This document shows, piece by piece, positions 7,386 through 16,216 of a stretch of 64,000 nucleotides of DNA. The DNA comes from Proteus vulgaris (GTDB taxonomy: Bacteria > Pseudomonadota > Gammaproteobacteria > Enterobacterales > Enterobacteriaceae). Position numbers and translations under genes: made by a program. The notes below the pieces were generated by a model that searched no databases, was not told where the DNA came from, and was given only the letters and a program-made list of their open reading frames with translations. How positions within the stretch are numbered: the stretch's first letter is position 1; each line of letters begins with the position of its first letter. The stretch lies in NCBI RefSeq assembly GCF_033708015.1, contig NZ_CP137920.1, positions 1,488,001-1,552,000 on the forward strand, read 5' to 3'.

Positions 7386-7403
7386 CAAGCCAAGGACGGC
7401 TTG
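7386..7403 (+). other. Hairpin at the end of the control operon
   Basis: CAAGCC and GGCTTG form a six-base stem with a six-base loop just after the ORF6N gene. No T run follows, so termination is not expected to be strong and late transcription could pass through to the baseplate genes. Confidence 0.35.
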
Positions 7404-7457
7404 CTTGAGATCACATATCACGCCTCTTAATTGAGGATTTTCACGTTGGAGATAACA

Positions 7458-8150
7458 ATGTTCGGAATGCCTGATATACCAAACTGGAAGGGGTTGCCTA
7501 ACGCTGGATTAGATGCAGGTATTAGCCTTGGTGGTGCTGCGCTAATTAATTCCCTATTCGGCAACTACTGGGGAATATTTAATGAATACGGTGTTCCGTT
7601 ATTACTCGCTGATAACGTGATATCACTCCAGTATGAAAACAAAAGCCGTGTTGTAAATGCGCCTATCGAAAGAGGCACATTTGCCAGCTACAACAAAATA
7701 AGCGATCCATGGAAAGCAACTGTACAAATGAGTAAAGGTAGCGGTGGTGCTTTAGAACGAGGTGCTTTCTTGGCTCAACTTGAAATCCTATCTAAAAGCA
7801 CATTACGATTTATTGTTATTACGCCTGAGTTTGTCTACAAGTTTGCAAATATCGTCGGGTATGACTTAGCGAGAGAGGCTAAAGACGGGGCGACACTTAT
7901 TAAAGTAAACGTACATCTTGAAGAAATTCGAGAGGTCACAGTTAGCTACGCTGAGGAAGAAGTCACCAAGCCAGATGATTCAAAGGTGAAAGATACTGGT
8001 GATCAGACTCAAAAGGTGGAATCTCAGGGAATATTTGACTGGGATGATGAAATAAACGAAATACAAAATATTTCAAATATAGTTCAGAAATCAATAGGTT
8101 CGCTGGAAAATTTTCTCAAGTTTGCACAAGGGCAAGTATCTGGAGGTTAA
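7458..8150 (+). CDS. Phage baseplate/tail protein downstream of tape measure
   Basis: This 230-residue protein heads the baseplate gene group (plug, hub, spike, wedge, J). It starts with a Gly/Ala/Leu-rich hydrophobic segment (LDAGISLGGAALINSLFGNY). A beta-rich body follows (SLQYENKSRVVNAPIERGTF, then SYNKISDPWKATVQMSKGSG) of the kind that includes baseplate hub-linking proteins; the C-terminus is acidic and helical. I chose the ATG at 7458 because GGAG lies at 7448-7451; the upstream in-frame TTG at 7431 has no ribosome site. The exact role is not known to me. Confidence 0.65.
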   Translation: MFGMPDIPNWKGLPNAGLDAGISLGGAALINSLFGNYWGIFNEYGVPLLLADNVISLQYENKSRVVNAPIERGTFASYNKISDPWKATVQMSKGSGGALERGAFLAQLEILSKSTLRFIVITPEFVYKFANIVGYDLAREAKDGATLIKVNVHLEEIREVTVSYAEEEVTKPDDSKVKDTGDQTQKVESQGIFDWDDEINEIQNISNIVQKSIGSLENFLKFAQGQVSGG

Positions 8151-8426
8151 ATGAATTTTGAAATAAAACTATCGCCCACTCCAAACCAATCAACCTCATT
8201 CACTATCAATAACACACTTTACGAACTCACGTTAGAAACCAGAATTGAAAACCTATTTGCCACAGTAAAACGAGATGGTGAATATCTGGTGTGTAATCGT
8301 ATTTGTCGAAACCTTACTTACATTTGCCAGTGGTTGATATTTGTCGATATCGAGGGGAATACAGATCCAGTGTATTCAGAGTTAGGCTCACGTTATAAGT
8401 TGGTATGGAACGATGGCATTCAATAG
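8151..8426 (+). CDS. Baseplate plug-like small protein
   Basis: This 91-residue protein matches the length and pattern of the small baseplate plug proteins described for contractile phages of the Pam3 type (phrases such as FTINNTLYELTLETRI and LICxRIC-like NRICRNL). It begins directly after the previous stop and its last 14 bases overlap the start of the hub gene, so the three genes are translationally coupled. The plug is thought to close the tail channel at the baseplate. The family call is from memory. Confidence 0.6.
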   Translation: MNFEIKLSPTPNQSTSFTINNTLYELTLETRIENLFATVKRDGEYLVCNRICRNLTYICQWLIFVDIEGNTDPVYSELGSRYKLVWNDGIQ

Positions 8427-9300
8427 AAAAGTATTGCGCATAACATTAACGCTATCGGGTGAGAATCAATCATTTTCTACTGAGAATAAAAATAGCCTGT
8501 CTGCTATTGGATTGAGGGCGAGTGCTGAAATTAACTATGGCAATGGCTCTCCTGCACCCAGTGCCAGAGTGAAGATTTACGGTTTACCGATTGAGACAGC
8601 AGATAAGTTACTGCGCATTAAGTTCAATTCGTTAAACGGATTAAGAGACACGATAGCAATAGAGGCAGGGGATCAGGATAGTGAGTTAGTGCCTGTGTTT
8701 AAAGGCGGTATTACATTTGCTTACCCTGATTTTGGTGATGCGCCTAATGTTGCTCTGATTATTGAGTCACAAACAGCAGTGCTTGAAAGTATGGCTCCTG
8801 TTGATGCTGAAAGTTACAAAGGCTATCAAGACGTTGTCAACATTATGGGGCAGATATGCGAAAGAGTGGGCTATACGTTAGAAAGTAACGATGTGAACGC
8901 AAAGCTCAACGATGTTTATCTTTGTGATACTGACATGAAAAAAATAAGAAAACTCGCTGACGATGCTCATCTTGACCTTTATCTTGAAAATAACCTTGTT
9001 GCCATAACACCAAAAGGACAGCCGAGGAAAATTAAAATCCCTATCGTTTCTCCTGAAACGGGATTAATTGGCTACCCGACCCCAACAATGGTTGGTGTTA
9101 ATTTCAAATGCTTCTTTGACCCACTTGTCCGCTTCGGAGGAGTTGTCAGAATTAAAGATAGCGAAGTTAAATTTTGCAATGGCGACTGGCTGATTTATGG
9201 GATTAGGTCAACCCTTGAAACCGAGCAAGAGTCTGCAAGGTGGCATATGGAGGTTTCAACACAAACATTAGGAAATAGGAATGTCGCAATCAAAAAATGA
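8413..9300 (+). CDS. Baseplate hub protein (gp27/gpD-like)
   Basis: This 295-residue protein sits between plug and spike genes, where the trimeric hub (T4 gp27, P2 gpD) is encoded. The N-terminal part (KVLRITLTLSGENQSF; SAEINYGNGSPAPSARVKIY) is beta-rich and resembles hub domains. The middle has a helical insertion (YQDVVNIMGQICERVGYTLE). It overlaps the plug gene by 14 bases and the spike gene by 20 bases. The call rests on gene order and overall pattern. Confidence 0.65.
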   Translation: MAFNRKVLRITLTLSGENQSFSTENKNSLSAIGLRASAEINYGNGSPAPSARVKIYGLPIETADKLLRIKFNSLNGLRDTIAIEAGDQDSELVPVFKGGITFAYPDFGDAPNVALIIESQTAVLESMAPVDAESYKGYQDVVNIMGQICERVGYTLESNDVNAKLNDVYLCDTDMKKIRKLADDAHLDLYLENNLVAITPKGQPRKIKIPIVSPETGLIGYPTPTMVGVNFKCFFDPLVRFGGVVRIKDSEVKFCNGDWLIYGIRSTLETEQESARWHMEVSTQTLGNRNVAIKK

Positions 9301-9973
9301 GACAGCCTCACTATATGGGCCTAAAGATATGGCTGGCGGTATTGGCACTCAAGAGATGATCATTAACTCATTGATTGGTCGCGTAGCAACTACCACTGTC
9401 TGTAAGGTTGTGGCGATTAAGCCTAGTGGAACTGATGCGGTTGGATTGTTAGATGTCATGCCACTGGTGCTTCAAGTTGACGGAGCGGGGAATACTTACA
9501 AAAACGCAGTTATCCATAACGTGCCTTACTTTCGCTATCAGGGCGGCGCTAATGCGGTAATTATCGACCCTAAAGTCGGTGATTTGGGTATTTGCCTTGT
9601 TTGTTCTCGTGATATCTCAAAAGTTAAGCGGACGAAGGATGAAGCCGCGCCAGATAGCAAGCGTCGATATGACTGGGCTGATAGTTTGTATATTGGGGGA
9701 ATCCTTAACGGAGCGCCTACCCAATTTATCCATTTCCTAGAAAGTGGAATAGATGTTGTATCGACTGGCGTTATTAAAATGAAAGGAACTAAGGTTGTTT
9801 TAGATGCCCCAGTAGAAACTACATCAACATTACAATCAGCAAGCCATATTACTGACAATACTGCGCAGGGCAACACTCAAACAATGGCATCAATGAGAAC
9901 CACTTACAACGGCCATACCCATAGAGAAAACGGTCAAGGTTCTGATACGAACCAACCAAACCAGCAGGTATAA
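9281..9973 (+). CDS. Baseplate central spike protein (Gp138 N-terminal domain, HxH tip)
   Basis: The 230-residue protein has an OB-fold-like N-terminal domain (about residues 20-130) of the Gp138/gp45 kind. A short beta-helix segment follows (IDVVSTGVIKMKGTKVVLDA). The C-terminal tail contains YNGHTHRENGQG, the HxH metal-binding tip seen in phage membrane-piercing spikes. Together these mark it as the trimeric needle at the end of the tail tube. The start overlaps the hub gene by 20 bases. Confidence 0.8.
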   Translation: MSQSKNETASLYGPKDMAGGIGTQEMIINSLIGRVATTTVCKVVAIKPSGTDAVGLLDVMPLVLQVDGAGNTYKNAVIHNVPYFRYQGGANAVIIDPKVGDLGICLVCSRDISKVKRTKDEAAPDSKRRYDWADSLYIGGILNGAPTQFIHFLESGIDVVSTGVIKMKGTKVVLDAPVETTSTLQSASHITDNTAQGNTQTMASMRTTYNGHTHRENGQGSDTNQPNQQV

Positions 9974-9974
9974 A

Positions 9975-10328
9975 ATGAAAACATTATTTCTACTGCCTGA
10001 TACATGGGATCTGACCCTTGATGTATCGGGAAACCTCGCTATTGCCTCTGAACAGTATGAGACGGCTCAATCAGTTGCTAATAAGTGCCGAGTGTTTATG
10101 AAAGACCTTTATTACTCACAAAATGAGGGCATTCCTTATTTGGAGGATATTTTAGGCAAGAATCGCTACTCACTTTCTCTATACCGGCAGAATTTAGAAG
10201 AGGCTGCGCTTTCTGTTCCTAATGTCGTTACGGCTACTGCTGAATTATCAACGGCAAATGACAGAGTGGTTAGAGGTAGGATTTTATTCACTGACAATAA
10301 AGGAAATAAAGGGAGTATTTCATTATGA
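9975..10328 (+). CDS. Baseplate wedge protein (gp25/gpW-like)
   Basis: This 117-residue protein has the gp25 fold pattern: an N-terminal strand pair (WDLTLDVSGNLAIASEQYET), the central helix AQSVANKCRVFMKDLYYSQN, and IPYLEDILGKN. The C-terminal strands read VVRGRILFTDNKGN. In contractile tails gp25 joins the baseplate to the sheath and starts sheath assembly. It is followed by the J protein gene with a four-base overlap, the usual gp25-J order. Confidence 0.8.
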   Translation: MKTLFLLPDTWDLTLDVSGNLAIASEQYETAQSVANKCRVFMKDLYYSQNEGIPYLEDILGKNRYSLSLYRQNLEEAALSVPNVVTATAELSTANDRVVRGRILFTDNKGNKGSISL

Positions 10329-11515
10329 TCCCACCGGTACAAATACTTCCTCAAGGTATCGTCGCACCAACCACTCAGGAAGTGATAGATGGATTATGGC
10401 AGTTAATGAAGGGGTGTTTTGGTGAGAACATCAATACATCGATGGATACACCTCAGGGTCAGTTAGTCACCACATTATCAGCCGTTATTACTGACGAACG
10501 AAACTTCATGATTAACCTATTAAACAGCTTTGATCCACGCTATGCATCAGGTCAAATGCAGGACGCTCTAGGTTACATCTACTTTATGCAACGAAAACAA
10601 GCGACACCTTCTGTGGCTGAGTTAACTTTTAACGGATTGAGTGGTGTTGTGATACCTGAAAATTATCAGGTAAGTGATGATAGAGGGTTATTCTGGTCAA
10701 CATCTGAAGAGGTTGTCATTAATGAATCAGGCGTTGCAGTAGTCAAAGCCAACTGCTTAACCTCAGGTGCTATCGATGCACCAGTAGGCGTTATTAATCG
10801 ACTAACTAAAAGCATTAGTGGACTGGATTCGGTATCAAACAGAACAGCAGGAATACCGGGTAGAAATGCTGAAAGTAGACAAGAGTTCGAATATCGCAGA
10901 TCTGAATCTGTCGCAAAGAATGCTAAGAATACCAATTCAGCAACTTATGGTGCAGTAGCTAATCTAAAAGGCGTTATTGATTGCTATGTTGTTGATAACC
11001 CAACAGATGCAACTATTCAGGTAGGTAAAACAAAATACTCTTTAATCAGAAACTCAATTGCTGTTTCAGTAGTGGGCGGGGATAATGAAGAAATTGCACA
11101 GCAAATATTAACGAAAGCTGGCACTGGGTGCTCGTTCGTGGGTAACACAACAGTTACTTATGAAGATAAAGAAAACTTTCCTTACATGCCACCTAAGTAC
11201 ACGGTGAAATTTATTCGACCATCGGATATCGCTGTTACATTCACAATTACCGTTGAAGATAAAACACAATTAACTCACCAAGCAAAGCAAGCCATCATAA
11301 AAGCTATTACCGAGGAATTCACGACTGGTAGAGGAAAAGGGCAAATCGGGAAGAGATTAATTGCGAGTGATTATGTATGCAGTGTAGCTCAAGCAACTAC
11401 CTCACGATTAATCAATATTCAGGTTGGTAGAAAAGGATCTGCTCTGGCTAGTTACATTGATTTTGGGATAGATGAGTTTCCAGTGTTATCGGTAGATGAC
11501 ATAAGGATAGAGTAA
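10325..11515 (+). CDS. Baseplate J-like protein
   Basis: This 396-residue protein is a baseplate wedge component of the J/gp47 family. Signatures include the N-terminal TQEVIDGLWQLMKGCFGENI, the segment PQGQLVTTLSAVITDERNF, the YASGQMQDALG motif, and the central GRNAESRQEFEYRRSESVAK. Length is normal for contractile-tail J proteins. It overlaps the wedge gene by four bases and the DUF2612 gene by one base (TAATG). Confidence 0.85.
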   Translation: MIPPVQILPQGIVAPTTQEVIDGLWQLMKGCFGENINTSMDTPQGQLVTTLSAVITDERNFMINLLNSFDPRYASGQMQDALGYIYFMQRKQATPSVAELTFNGLSGVVIPENYQVSDDRGLFWSTSEEVVINESGVAVVKANCLTSGAIDAPVGVINRLTKSISGLDSVSNRTAGIPGRNAESRQEFEYRRSESVAKNAKNTNSATYGAVANLKGVIDCYVVDNPTDATIQVGKTKYSLIRNSIAVSVVGGDNEEIAQQILTKAGTGCSFVGNTTVTYEDKENFPYMPPKYTVKFIRPSDIAVTFTITVEDKTQLTHQAKQAIIKAITEEFTTGRGKGQIGKRLIASDYVCSVAQATTSRLINIQVGRKGSALASYIDFGIDEFPVLSVDDIRIE

Positions 11516-12147
11516 TGATTGATATTAGAGATACATTACTCAGCCAATATGCCAACTCCCCCAATATCCTCGCAATACTAAAATCAGCAAATCAATCCAT
11601 CGACCCACGAAACCATGTAGAGGAATTCTACAATATGGCGGTGAACTTACATTCTGCTGTTGGGTTCGGACTGGATATATGGGGGAGAATAGTTGGCATT
11701 GGCAGAGGACTTTCAATTCCAGATCCTGACGATAACTACTTCGGGTTTGAAGGAACGGAAAAATTTAGCCCTTTTGGACAAGCGCCTTTTTTCGGAGGTA
11801 ATCCGGGCGATGTGACTTATGAAATGTCTGATGACACTTATCGTGAGGTTATCATCATAAAAGCCTATTCAAATATCCTTTATGCAACGGCACCAAATAT
11901 TAACGCTTTTCTTAAAGCCTCATTTTCGAGAGGAAAAGCCTATTACCTAATCACTGGTCACATGCAAGCAAGATATGTATTTGAGTACCGGTTATCAGAA
12001 TTCGAAAAAAACTTAATATTTCATCACAACATTTTACCTCGACCATCAGGTGTTGATGTCGGCGTAAATGAGCTTCCTACAAATGAATATTTTGGATTCT
12101 ACGGCAGTGGATTCCAACCATTCAACCAAGCTCCTTTCACTAAATAG
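11515..12147 (+). CDS. DUF2612 baseplate/tail protein
   Basis: The 210-residue protein opens with DTLLSQYANSPNILAILKSA and contains VGFGLDIWGRIVGIGRGL, both typical of DUF2612 proteins found between J and tail fibre genes (gpI analogues). Two copies of a Phe/Gly motif appear, NYFGFEGTEKFSPFGQAPFF and EYFGFYGSGFQPFNQAPF; the second is at the very C-terminus. This internal repeat may form paired contacts with the fibre or wedge. Confidence 0.8.
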   Translation: MIDIRDTLLSQYANSPNILAILKSANQSIDPRNHVEEFYNMAVNLHSAVGFGLDIWGRIVGIGRGLSIPDPDDNYFGFEGTEKFSPFGQAPFFGGNPGDVTYEMSDDTYREVIIIKAYSNILYATAPNINAFLKASFSRGKAYYLITGHMQARYVFEYRLSEFEKNLIFHHNILPRPSGVDVGVNELPTNEYFGFYGSGFQPFNQAPFTK

Positions 12148-12154
12148 GTAAGAA

Positions 12155-13831
12155 ATGAAAAATCCAAAATTAATATCTAAGCCTTTCGCACAGAACGGGC
12201 AGAAAAACGTCATCCCTGAAAAATACGAAACTAGCATGGAAAGCAACCAAGCGACATGGGATCAGGGGTTTGGTCAGATAACCATGCTGCCAGTTAGTGC
12301 AGGTGGCTTACCTCCTAAAGGGCAAGATTTTAATGGCATACTAAACCAGATGTGTGAAACCATCGTTCACATCTCAAAAGGTGGTGTTTTTAAATTCTCT
12401 GCTGATTATGCAGCAGCTATTAATGGCTATCCCAAAGGGGCAATTCTTCAATCAGAAGATGAGAAAAAATACTACCAGAGTTTGATTGATAACAATAAAG
12501 TCAATTTCAACACTGCAAGCCAAGATCAAGTAAAAGCATCTTGGAAGCTGGTAATGACGGATGACGTACTTGATCAGTTATCAAAAAAACTAGAATCAAC
12601 AGCAATAGTACAATCCACAGGAACTTCAACAACAAGCGTAATGAGTCAGAAGGCATCTACTGATGCATTCCAACCCAAGGGCACATACCCAACAACATCA
12701 GAGATGAATGTTGAGCTTAACAAGAAGGTTGATAAAGCTAACATCTCTCAGCAATTAGCAAATGATGTTAATAAAGTGCCGAGCTTGGATTTAGTAACTA
12801 AAGAATTAGGGAAAAAACAACAGACAGGAGATTATGCAACAAGTACAGCACTGAAAAACGGGCTAGAAGGTAAATTAGACAAGTCATCAGTAGCTCAAAC
12901 TACGGGCACATCAACAACAAGCGTAATGAGCCAAGATGCCGCTACAAAAGAATTTATGAAATTTGGTGATTATGGGTGGGCCGGGACGAAGGGGGTGAAT
13001 GCTAGTTATAGTGATACTAATAGTTTCCTGAGTTATTTAAAAACGGCAACAACAAAAACTCAAGTAATGAGGAATGAAACACCAACTGGTGTTTCTGCAG
13101 GATCATCCCCAGTGGCTTATTTTCGTACTGGCGATACATTTATGGCTTTAACTGCGGCATTTTTTGGTAGTAGCGTGAGGGTTATTGCGGGAAATAATGA
13201 GAGCCAATTTGTACATGAGATTTATACAGACAGGAATACATCAAAAGATAAGAATGGATTCATTCGCGCTTCTGGTAGTGCTGATACATTAACTACTGGT
13301 AACGTGGTTCAATTCGCGGGTGCGTCAACAGAGAATGTAATGAGCCAGAAAGCCTGTGTTGATTACTTTCAGAAAAAAGGAGACTACCAACCTGCTGGAA
13401 ATTATGCGCTAAAATCAGAACTTAATGATATTGAGCTAGTTCCTCACCCTATCCCATGGTCACTGACCACGGCACCTGCTGGCTATCTAATTTGCCAAGG
13501 GCAGACATTCAACAAAGCGACATATCCTAAACTAGCTATTGCATATCCATCTGGAAGACTTCCTGACTTACGTAGTGAATTTATCAGAGGTGCGGATGCA
13601 GGGAGAGGGATTGATACGGGGCGCGAGGTGCTATCTTCCCAATCAGGAAATAGCTTATTAAGCGCTAGAGGAATGGGGGGAAACAGTGAGTTTTCTTTAA
13701 AAATGAGTGCTGGTTCTGTTGGTACCGATAATCAGGGGCAACGTGAAATTTATCAACAAATCGAAGGGCAGAACGGTAACGAAACTCGTCCACGTAACAT
13801 CGCATTTTTATACATAGTGAGAGCAGCATAA
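12155..13831 (+). CDS. Tail fibre (receptor-binding) protein with collar domain
   Basis: The 558-residue fibre starts with a conserved attachment region (FAQNGQKNVIPEKYETSMES; QATWDQGFGQITMLPVSAGG). Three imperfect shaft repeats of the type GTSTTSVMSQxAxxxxF...KGxY occur near residues 150, 245 and 385. The C-terminal 120 residues form a phage collar-like tip (PIPWSLTTAPAGYLICQGQT; LPDLRSEFIRGADAGRG; ETRPRNIAFLYIVRAA). The tip probably sets host range. The stop overlaps the start of the fibre chaperone gene. The central part between repeats two and three differs in style and may be a swapped module. Confidence 0.85.
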   Translation: MKNPKLISKPFAQNGQKNVIPEKYETSMESNQATWDQGFGQITMLPVSAGGLPPKGQDFNGILNQMCETIVHISKGGVFKFSADYAAAINGYPKGAILQSEDEKKYYQSLIDNNKVNFNTASQDQVKASWKLVMTDDVLDQLSKKLESTAIVQSTGTSTTSVMSQKASTDAFQPKGTYPTTSEMNVELNKKVDKANISQQLANDVNKVPSLDLVTKELGKKQQTGDYATSTALKNGLEGKLDKSSVAQTTGTSTTSVMSQDAATKEFMKFGDYGWAGTKGVNASYSDTNSFLSYLKTATTKTQVMRNETPTGVSAGSSPVAYFRTGDTFMALTAAFFGSSVRVIAGNNESQFVHEIYTDRNTSKDKNGFIRASGSADTLTTGNVVQFAGASTENVMSQKACVDYFQKKGDYQPAGNYALKSELNDIELVPHPIPWSLTTAPAGYLICQGQTFNKATYPKLAIAYPSGRLPDLRSEFIRGADAGRGIDTGREVLSSQSGNSLLSARGMGGNSEFSLKMSAGSVGTDNQGQREIYQQIEGQNGNETRPRNIAFLYIVRAA

Positions 13832-14451
13832 TGAACAAATATAATTTAGATATTCAAAATGGAAAAATTGGTGAGAATGGTTTAGCGGAAGTTGCTGGTT
13901 GGATAAAATGTTATTTATCACACCCTCAGACTCGTGAATACATGGGCGCAACAATGGAAAACGTTATGTTTGATGTTTCTCTTCAATCGGGTGCGTACCT
14001 AGATGAACCTAAGTTGCCAAAAAAAGAAAATCAGGCAATAAGACGCAAGATTGATGGTAGCGCATGGGAAGTTGTCGATGACTATCGCGGACTTGTTGCA
14101 TATCACATACAAACAAAGCAACCAGTAAACATTGATTTTATCGGATCATTACCTGAAACGTTAACACTATTACAGCCGGTCGGTGAGTTCGATAAGTGGA
14201 ATGGTGAAAGCTGGGTTGCTGATGAGCAAGCTATTAAAGAAGCACAAATTAACTCAGCTAAGAAACAAAAAATAGAGTTATCACAAGAAGCTGAAAATCG
14301 CATTGTGCAATTAGAGCGGAAAATCAAATTAGAAATGGCAAATGACGCAGAAGTTGGGTTGCTGAAATCATGGGAAATTTACACAGTCAAGCTTGATGAT
14401 GTAAATCCAGAATTAGCGCCAGACATTGAGTGGCCACAAAAACCCGAGTGA
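13831..14451 (+). CDS. Tail fibre assembly protein (Tfa-like chaperone)
   Basis: The 206-residue protein follows the fibre gene with a one-base overlap, as Tfa chaperones do. The C-terminal half is typical (ESWVADEQAIKEAQINSAKK, then a coiled helix to WPQKPE). The N-terminal half (DIQNGKIGENGLAEVAGWIK; TREYMGATMENVMFDVSLQS) is an extra domain seen in some members. It should help fold the fibre tip and could stay attached to it. Confidence 0.8.
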   Translation: MNKYNLDIQNGKIGENGLAEVAGWIKCYLSHPQTREYMGATMENVMFDVSLQSGAYLDEPKLPKKENQAIRRKIDGSAWEVVDDYRGLVAYHIQTKQPVNIDFIGSLPETLTLLQPVGEFDKWNGESWVADEQAIKEAQINSAKKQKIELSQEAENRIVQLERKIKLEMANDAEVGLLKSWEIYTVKLDDVNPELAPDIEWPQKPE

Positions 14452-14649
14452 TCACTCCGCTTTCAAATACTGCACCGAGCTCCCATCTGGCAACTTCTTA
14501 CTTCTCTCACGATAAAACGCTAGTCGTTCATTAAAGTACGCTCTCAAATGTGCTGGCTGTTGTCGTTCAACTTCGGACGCGACACCTGAAGCTACTAAAT
14601 CGACATTAATCTTGTCTTTTTCTTCTTGAGTTAAGTTTGCGAGGTTCAT
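14452..14649 (-). CDS. Small prophage-end protein, paralogue of the gene at 36185
   Basis: I do not recognise this 65-residue protein. It begins [20 protein letters not shown] and ends [12 protein letters not shown]. It is nearly the same, at both protein and DNA level, as the gene at 36185-36418, which has about 12 extra residues in the middle. It lies convergent to the fibre chaperone gene at the end of the prophage late operon. Short, charged and helical. Its presence in two prophage-related loci suggests a shared accessory gene. Confidence 0.6.
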   Translation of the reverse strand: MNLANLTQEEKDKINVDLVASGVASEVERQQPAHLRAYFNERLAFYRERSKKLPDGSSVQYLKAE

Positions 14650-14713
14650 AGTAGATCCAGTTAGTTTTTGGAGAGTTTGGAGAGTATAGCAGGGTGTGGA
14701 ATTAAAAAATCAG

Positions 14714-14746
14714 AGGTGGTATAAAAGTATCACCTTTCTTTTTTCT
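14714..14746 (+). terminator. Terminator of the prophage late operon
   Basis: AGGTGGTA (14714-14721) and TATCACCT (14728-14735) form an eight-base stem (one G-T pair) with a six-base loop, followed by TTCTTTTTT. It is placed to end rightward prophage transcription. Confidence 0.65.
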
Positions 14747-15201
14747 GCATTCATATCTTATCAAAAAATAACCTCTAAAAATCCAAAAGGGGTATTTATG
14801 GGGGTATTAAAATTTATTTGTATATTTATTTCTATATAAATCATTGTGTTAATCTCTTTGTTTTATTCTCTCCTCCTCCGCCACTTCAATGTCTCCTAAC
14901 ATCTCTTAAAGTCTACTTATCCCAGTAAAATCAAATCTTCTCATTTAATCATTGTCTCCTAAAGTCTCTTAACGTCTCTTGAAAGCGCTATCATTTGTTG
15001 GGTAGTTTTTTGCCTTTAAATGGAATTCTAAGGGTTTAATAAATTTTGTATTAATGTTGGTGTACCAGTGAAGAGAACCATAATCGCTCCGATTGATAAG
15101 TTATTTGATTGGAAGTGGCTGGCTGGCTTTTTTCTAGGAATATTACTTATAGTAGTTATATGACTTGATGGATATTCTATAAAAAATCAATAATTGAGAT
15201 C
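14747..15201. other. Prophage end region without a clear gene
   Basis: This AT-rich stretch holds the ten-base direct repeats at 14891-14983 and probably the prophage attachment site, which I cannot place without the other end. A 31-codon frame starting with GTG at 15068 and ending at 15163 would encode a short membrane peptide (KWLAGFFLGILLIVVI), but it has no convincing ribosome site. Confidence 0.4.
14891..14983. repeat. Ten-base direct repeats, possible integrase arm-type sites
   Basis: Copies of RTCTCYTAAM lie back to back: GTCTCCTAAC (14891), ATCTCTTAAA (14901) and a degenerate GTCTACTTAT (14911); then GTCTCCTAAA (14954), GTCTCTTAAC (14964) and GTCTCTTGAA (14974). Two blocks of three in ten-base phase, 63 bases apart, suit arm-type binding sites for a tyrosine integrase at a prophage end. 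Confidence 0.5.
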
Positions 15202-15663
15202 ATGAAAATGAGTACACTTTCTCGAATATGCAATTTATCGTTAGTAATTATAGGGTTATCGGTGATATCTGTTTCTTATGCGGATCCAAATAATGGACAT
15301 GGAAGGGGACAAAATAAAGGCTTCCAAGGGGAAAAACCAAATAAATGGCATAATAAATCACAGAATAATCACTTAGGTAATGAAGCGCTTTTCTCTGTTT
15401 CTTTATCTTATAATGAAGCGAGAGCGTTTGCGTTGGAAGGCGGATTTACGGGATATTCATCGCTCCCCCCGGGTATTGCTAAAAACCTAGTAAGAGGGAA
15501 ACCATTACCTCCAGGTATTGCAAAAAAAGCGGTTCCTGAAAAAATGCTTAGACAATTGCCTTATTATCCAGGTTATGAATGGCGGATTGTTGGTAATGAT
15601 TTGGTATTAATTGCATTAAGCACCGCAATAGTAACTTCCATTATTAATAATGTTTTTGACTAA
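15202..15663 (+). CDS. CigR-like / RcnB-like exported protein
   Basis: The 153-residue protein has a signal peptide (LSLVIIGLSVISVSYADP) and then a Gly/His/Asn/Lys-rich linker. The conserved core reads SLPPGIAKNLVRGKPLPPGI followed by AKKAVPEKMLRQLPYYPGYE. This double PPGIAK motif is typical of the CigR anti-virulence family and its RcnB relatives. The C-terminus has a hydrophobic segment (LVLIALSTAIVTSIINNVFD). It is probably periplasmic or inner-membrane attached. As the first clear non-phage gene after the prophage it may mark the chromosome side of the junction. Confidence 0.7.
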   Translation: MKMSTLSRICNLSLVIIGLSVISVSYADPNNGHGRGQNKGFQGEKPNKWHNKSQNNHLGNEALFSVSLSYNEARAFALEGGFTGYSSLPPGIAKNLVRGKPLPPGIAKKAVPEKMLRQLPYYPGYEWRIVGNDLVLIALSTAIVTSIINNVFD

Positions 15664-15927
15664 TAAAGAGATAAATATATTGTATATCTGACATGAATAA
15701 GCATGTTTTTTTTGTAATTGGATACTTAACTGTCCACTTGATAAATATCAACAAAAATATGTGGTACTCGTAATTGGCTTATGTAGGTTTTAGCTGAAGT
15801 TATTATAAATTTATTTGCTATTATTTAGCTTCGTTAGAATTTAAATAATTGGTAACTTAGTTTTCATCAGTGAGGGTAATTATATTATGGTCAACTTTAG
15901 TCTATTTTATTACGAAAATAAATTAAA
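15664..15927. other. AT-rich gap, nothing recognised
   Basis: I see no gene, strong hairpin or known site between the CigR-like gene and the small membrane gene. Confidence 0.5.
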
Positions 15928-16122
15928 TTAAAGTAATTGGCTTAATAAAGTTAAAATAAGGAAAATATCAGCAATAACAAGTAATACGCCAATAAGTGTT
16001 CTTGCTAAAAGACATGAAAGTGTTGTAGGCGGAGCTTTAGGAAATAATGCAGAAAAACTCCAATAGGCTAATATAGTGGTCAAAAAAATTGCAAAAAATA
16101 TAGAACTAATAAAAAAGATCAT
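15928..16122 (-). CDS. Small two-helix membrane protein, unknown
   Basis: The 64-residue product is almost wholly hydrophobic, with two membrane segments (IFFISSIFFAIFLTTILAYW and TLIGVLLVIADIFLILTLLS) joined by a short KAPP linker. A weak AAGAG site lies before the ATG. I do not recognise it. Small size and lack of conserved motifs keep confidence low. It is in the same orientation as the DUF4303 gene and the efflux gene further right. Confidence 0.45.
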   Translation of the reverse strand: MIFFISSIFFAIFLTTILAYWSFSALFPKAPPTTLSCLLARTLIGVLLVIADIFLILTLLSQLL

Positions 16123-16216
16123 TTATTGATACTCTTTTTATATAATTGATAAATAATAGTTCGGTTATCACTTTATTGTTAAACATCTACGAAAATTATC
16201 GTTCTACACTGTTTTA

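Noticed and set aside
12600..13390. Repeat region as a separate genetic element
   Set aside because: The repeats are within the tail fibre frame and are protein shaft repeats.
14891..14983. CRISPR array
   Set aside because: The ten-base units are adjacent, far too short, and there are no unique spacers of regular size or cas genes.
15068..15163. 31-residue membrane peptide gene
   Set aside because: GTG start, no ribosome site and no family; kept only as a remark in the gap entry.
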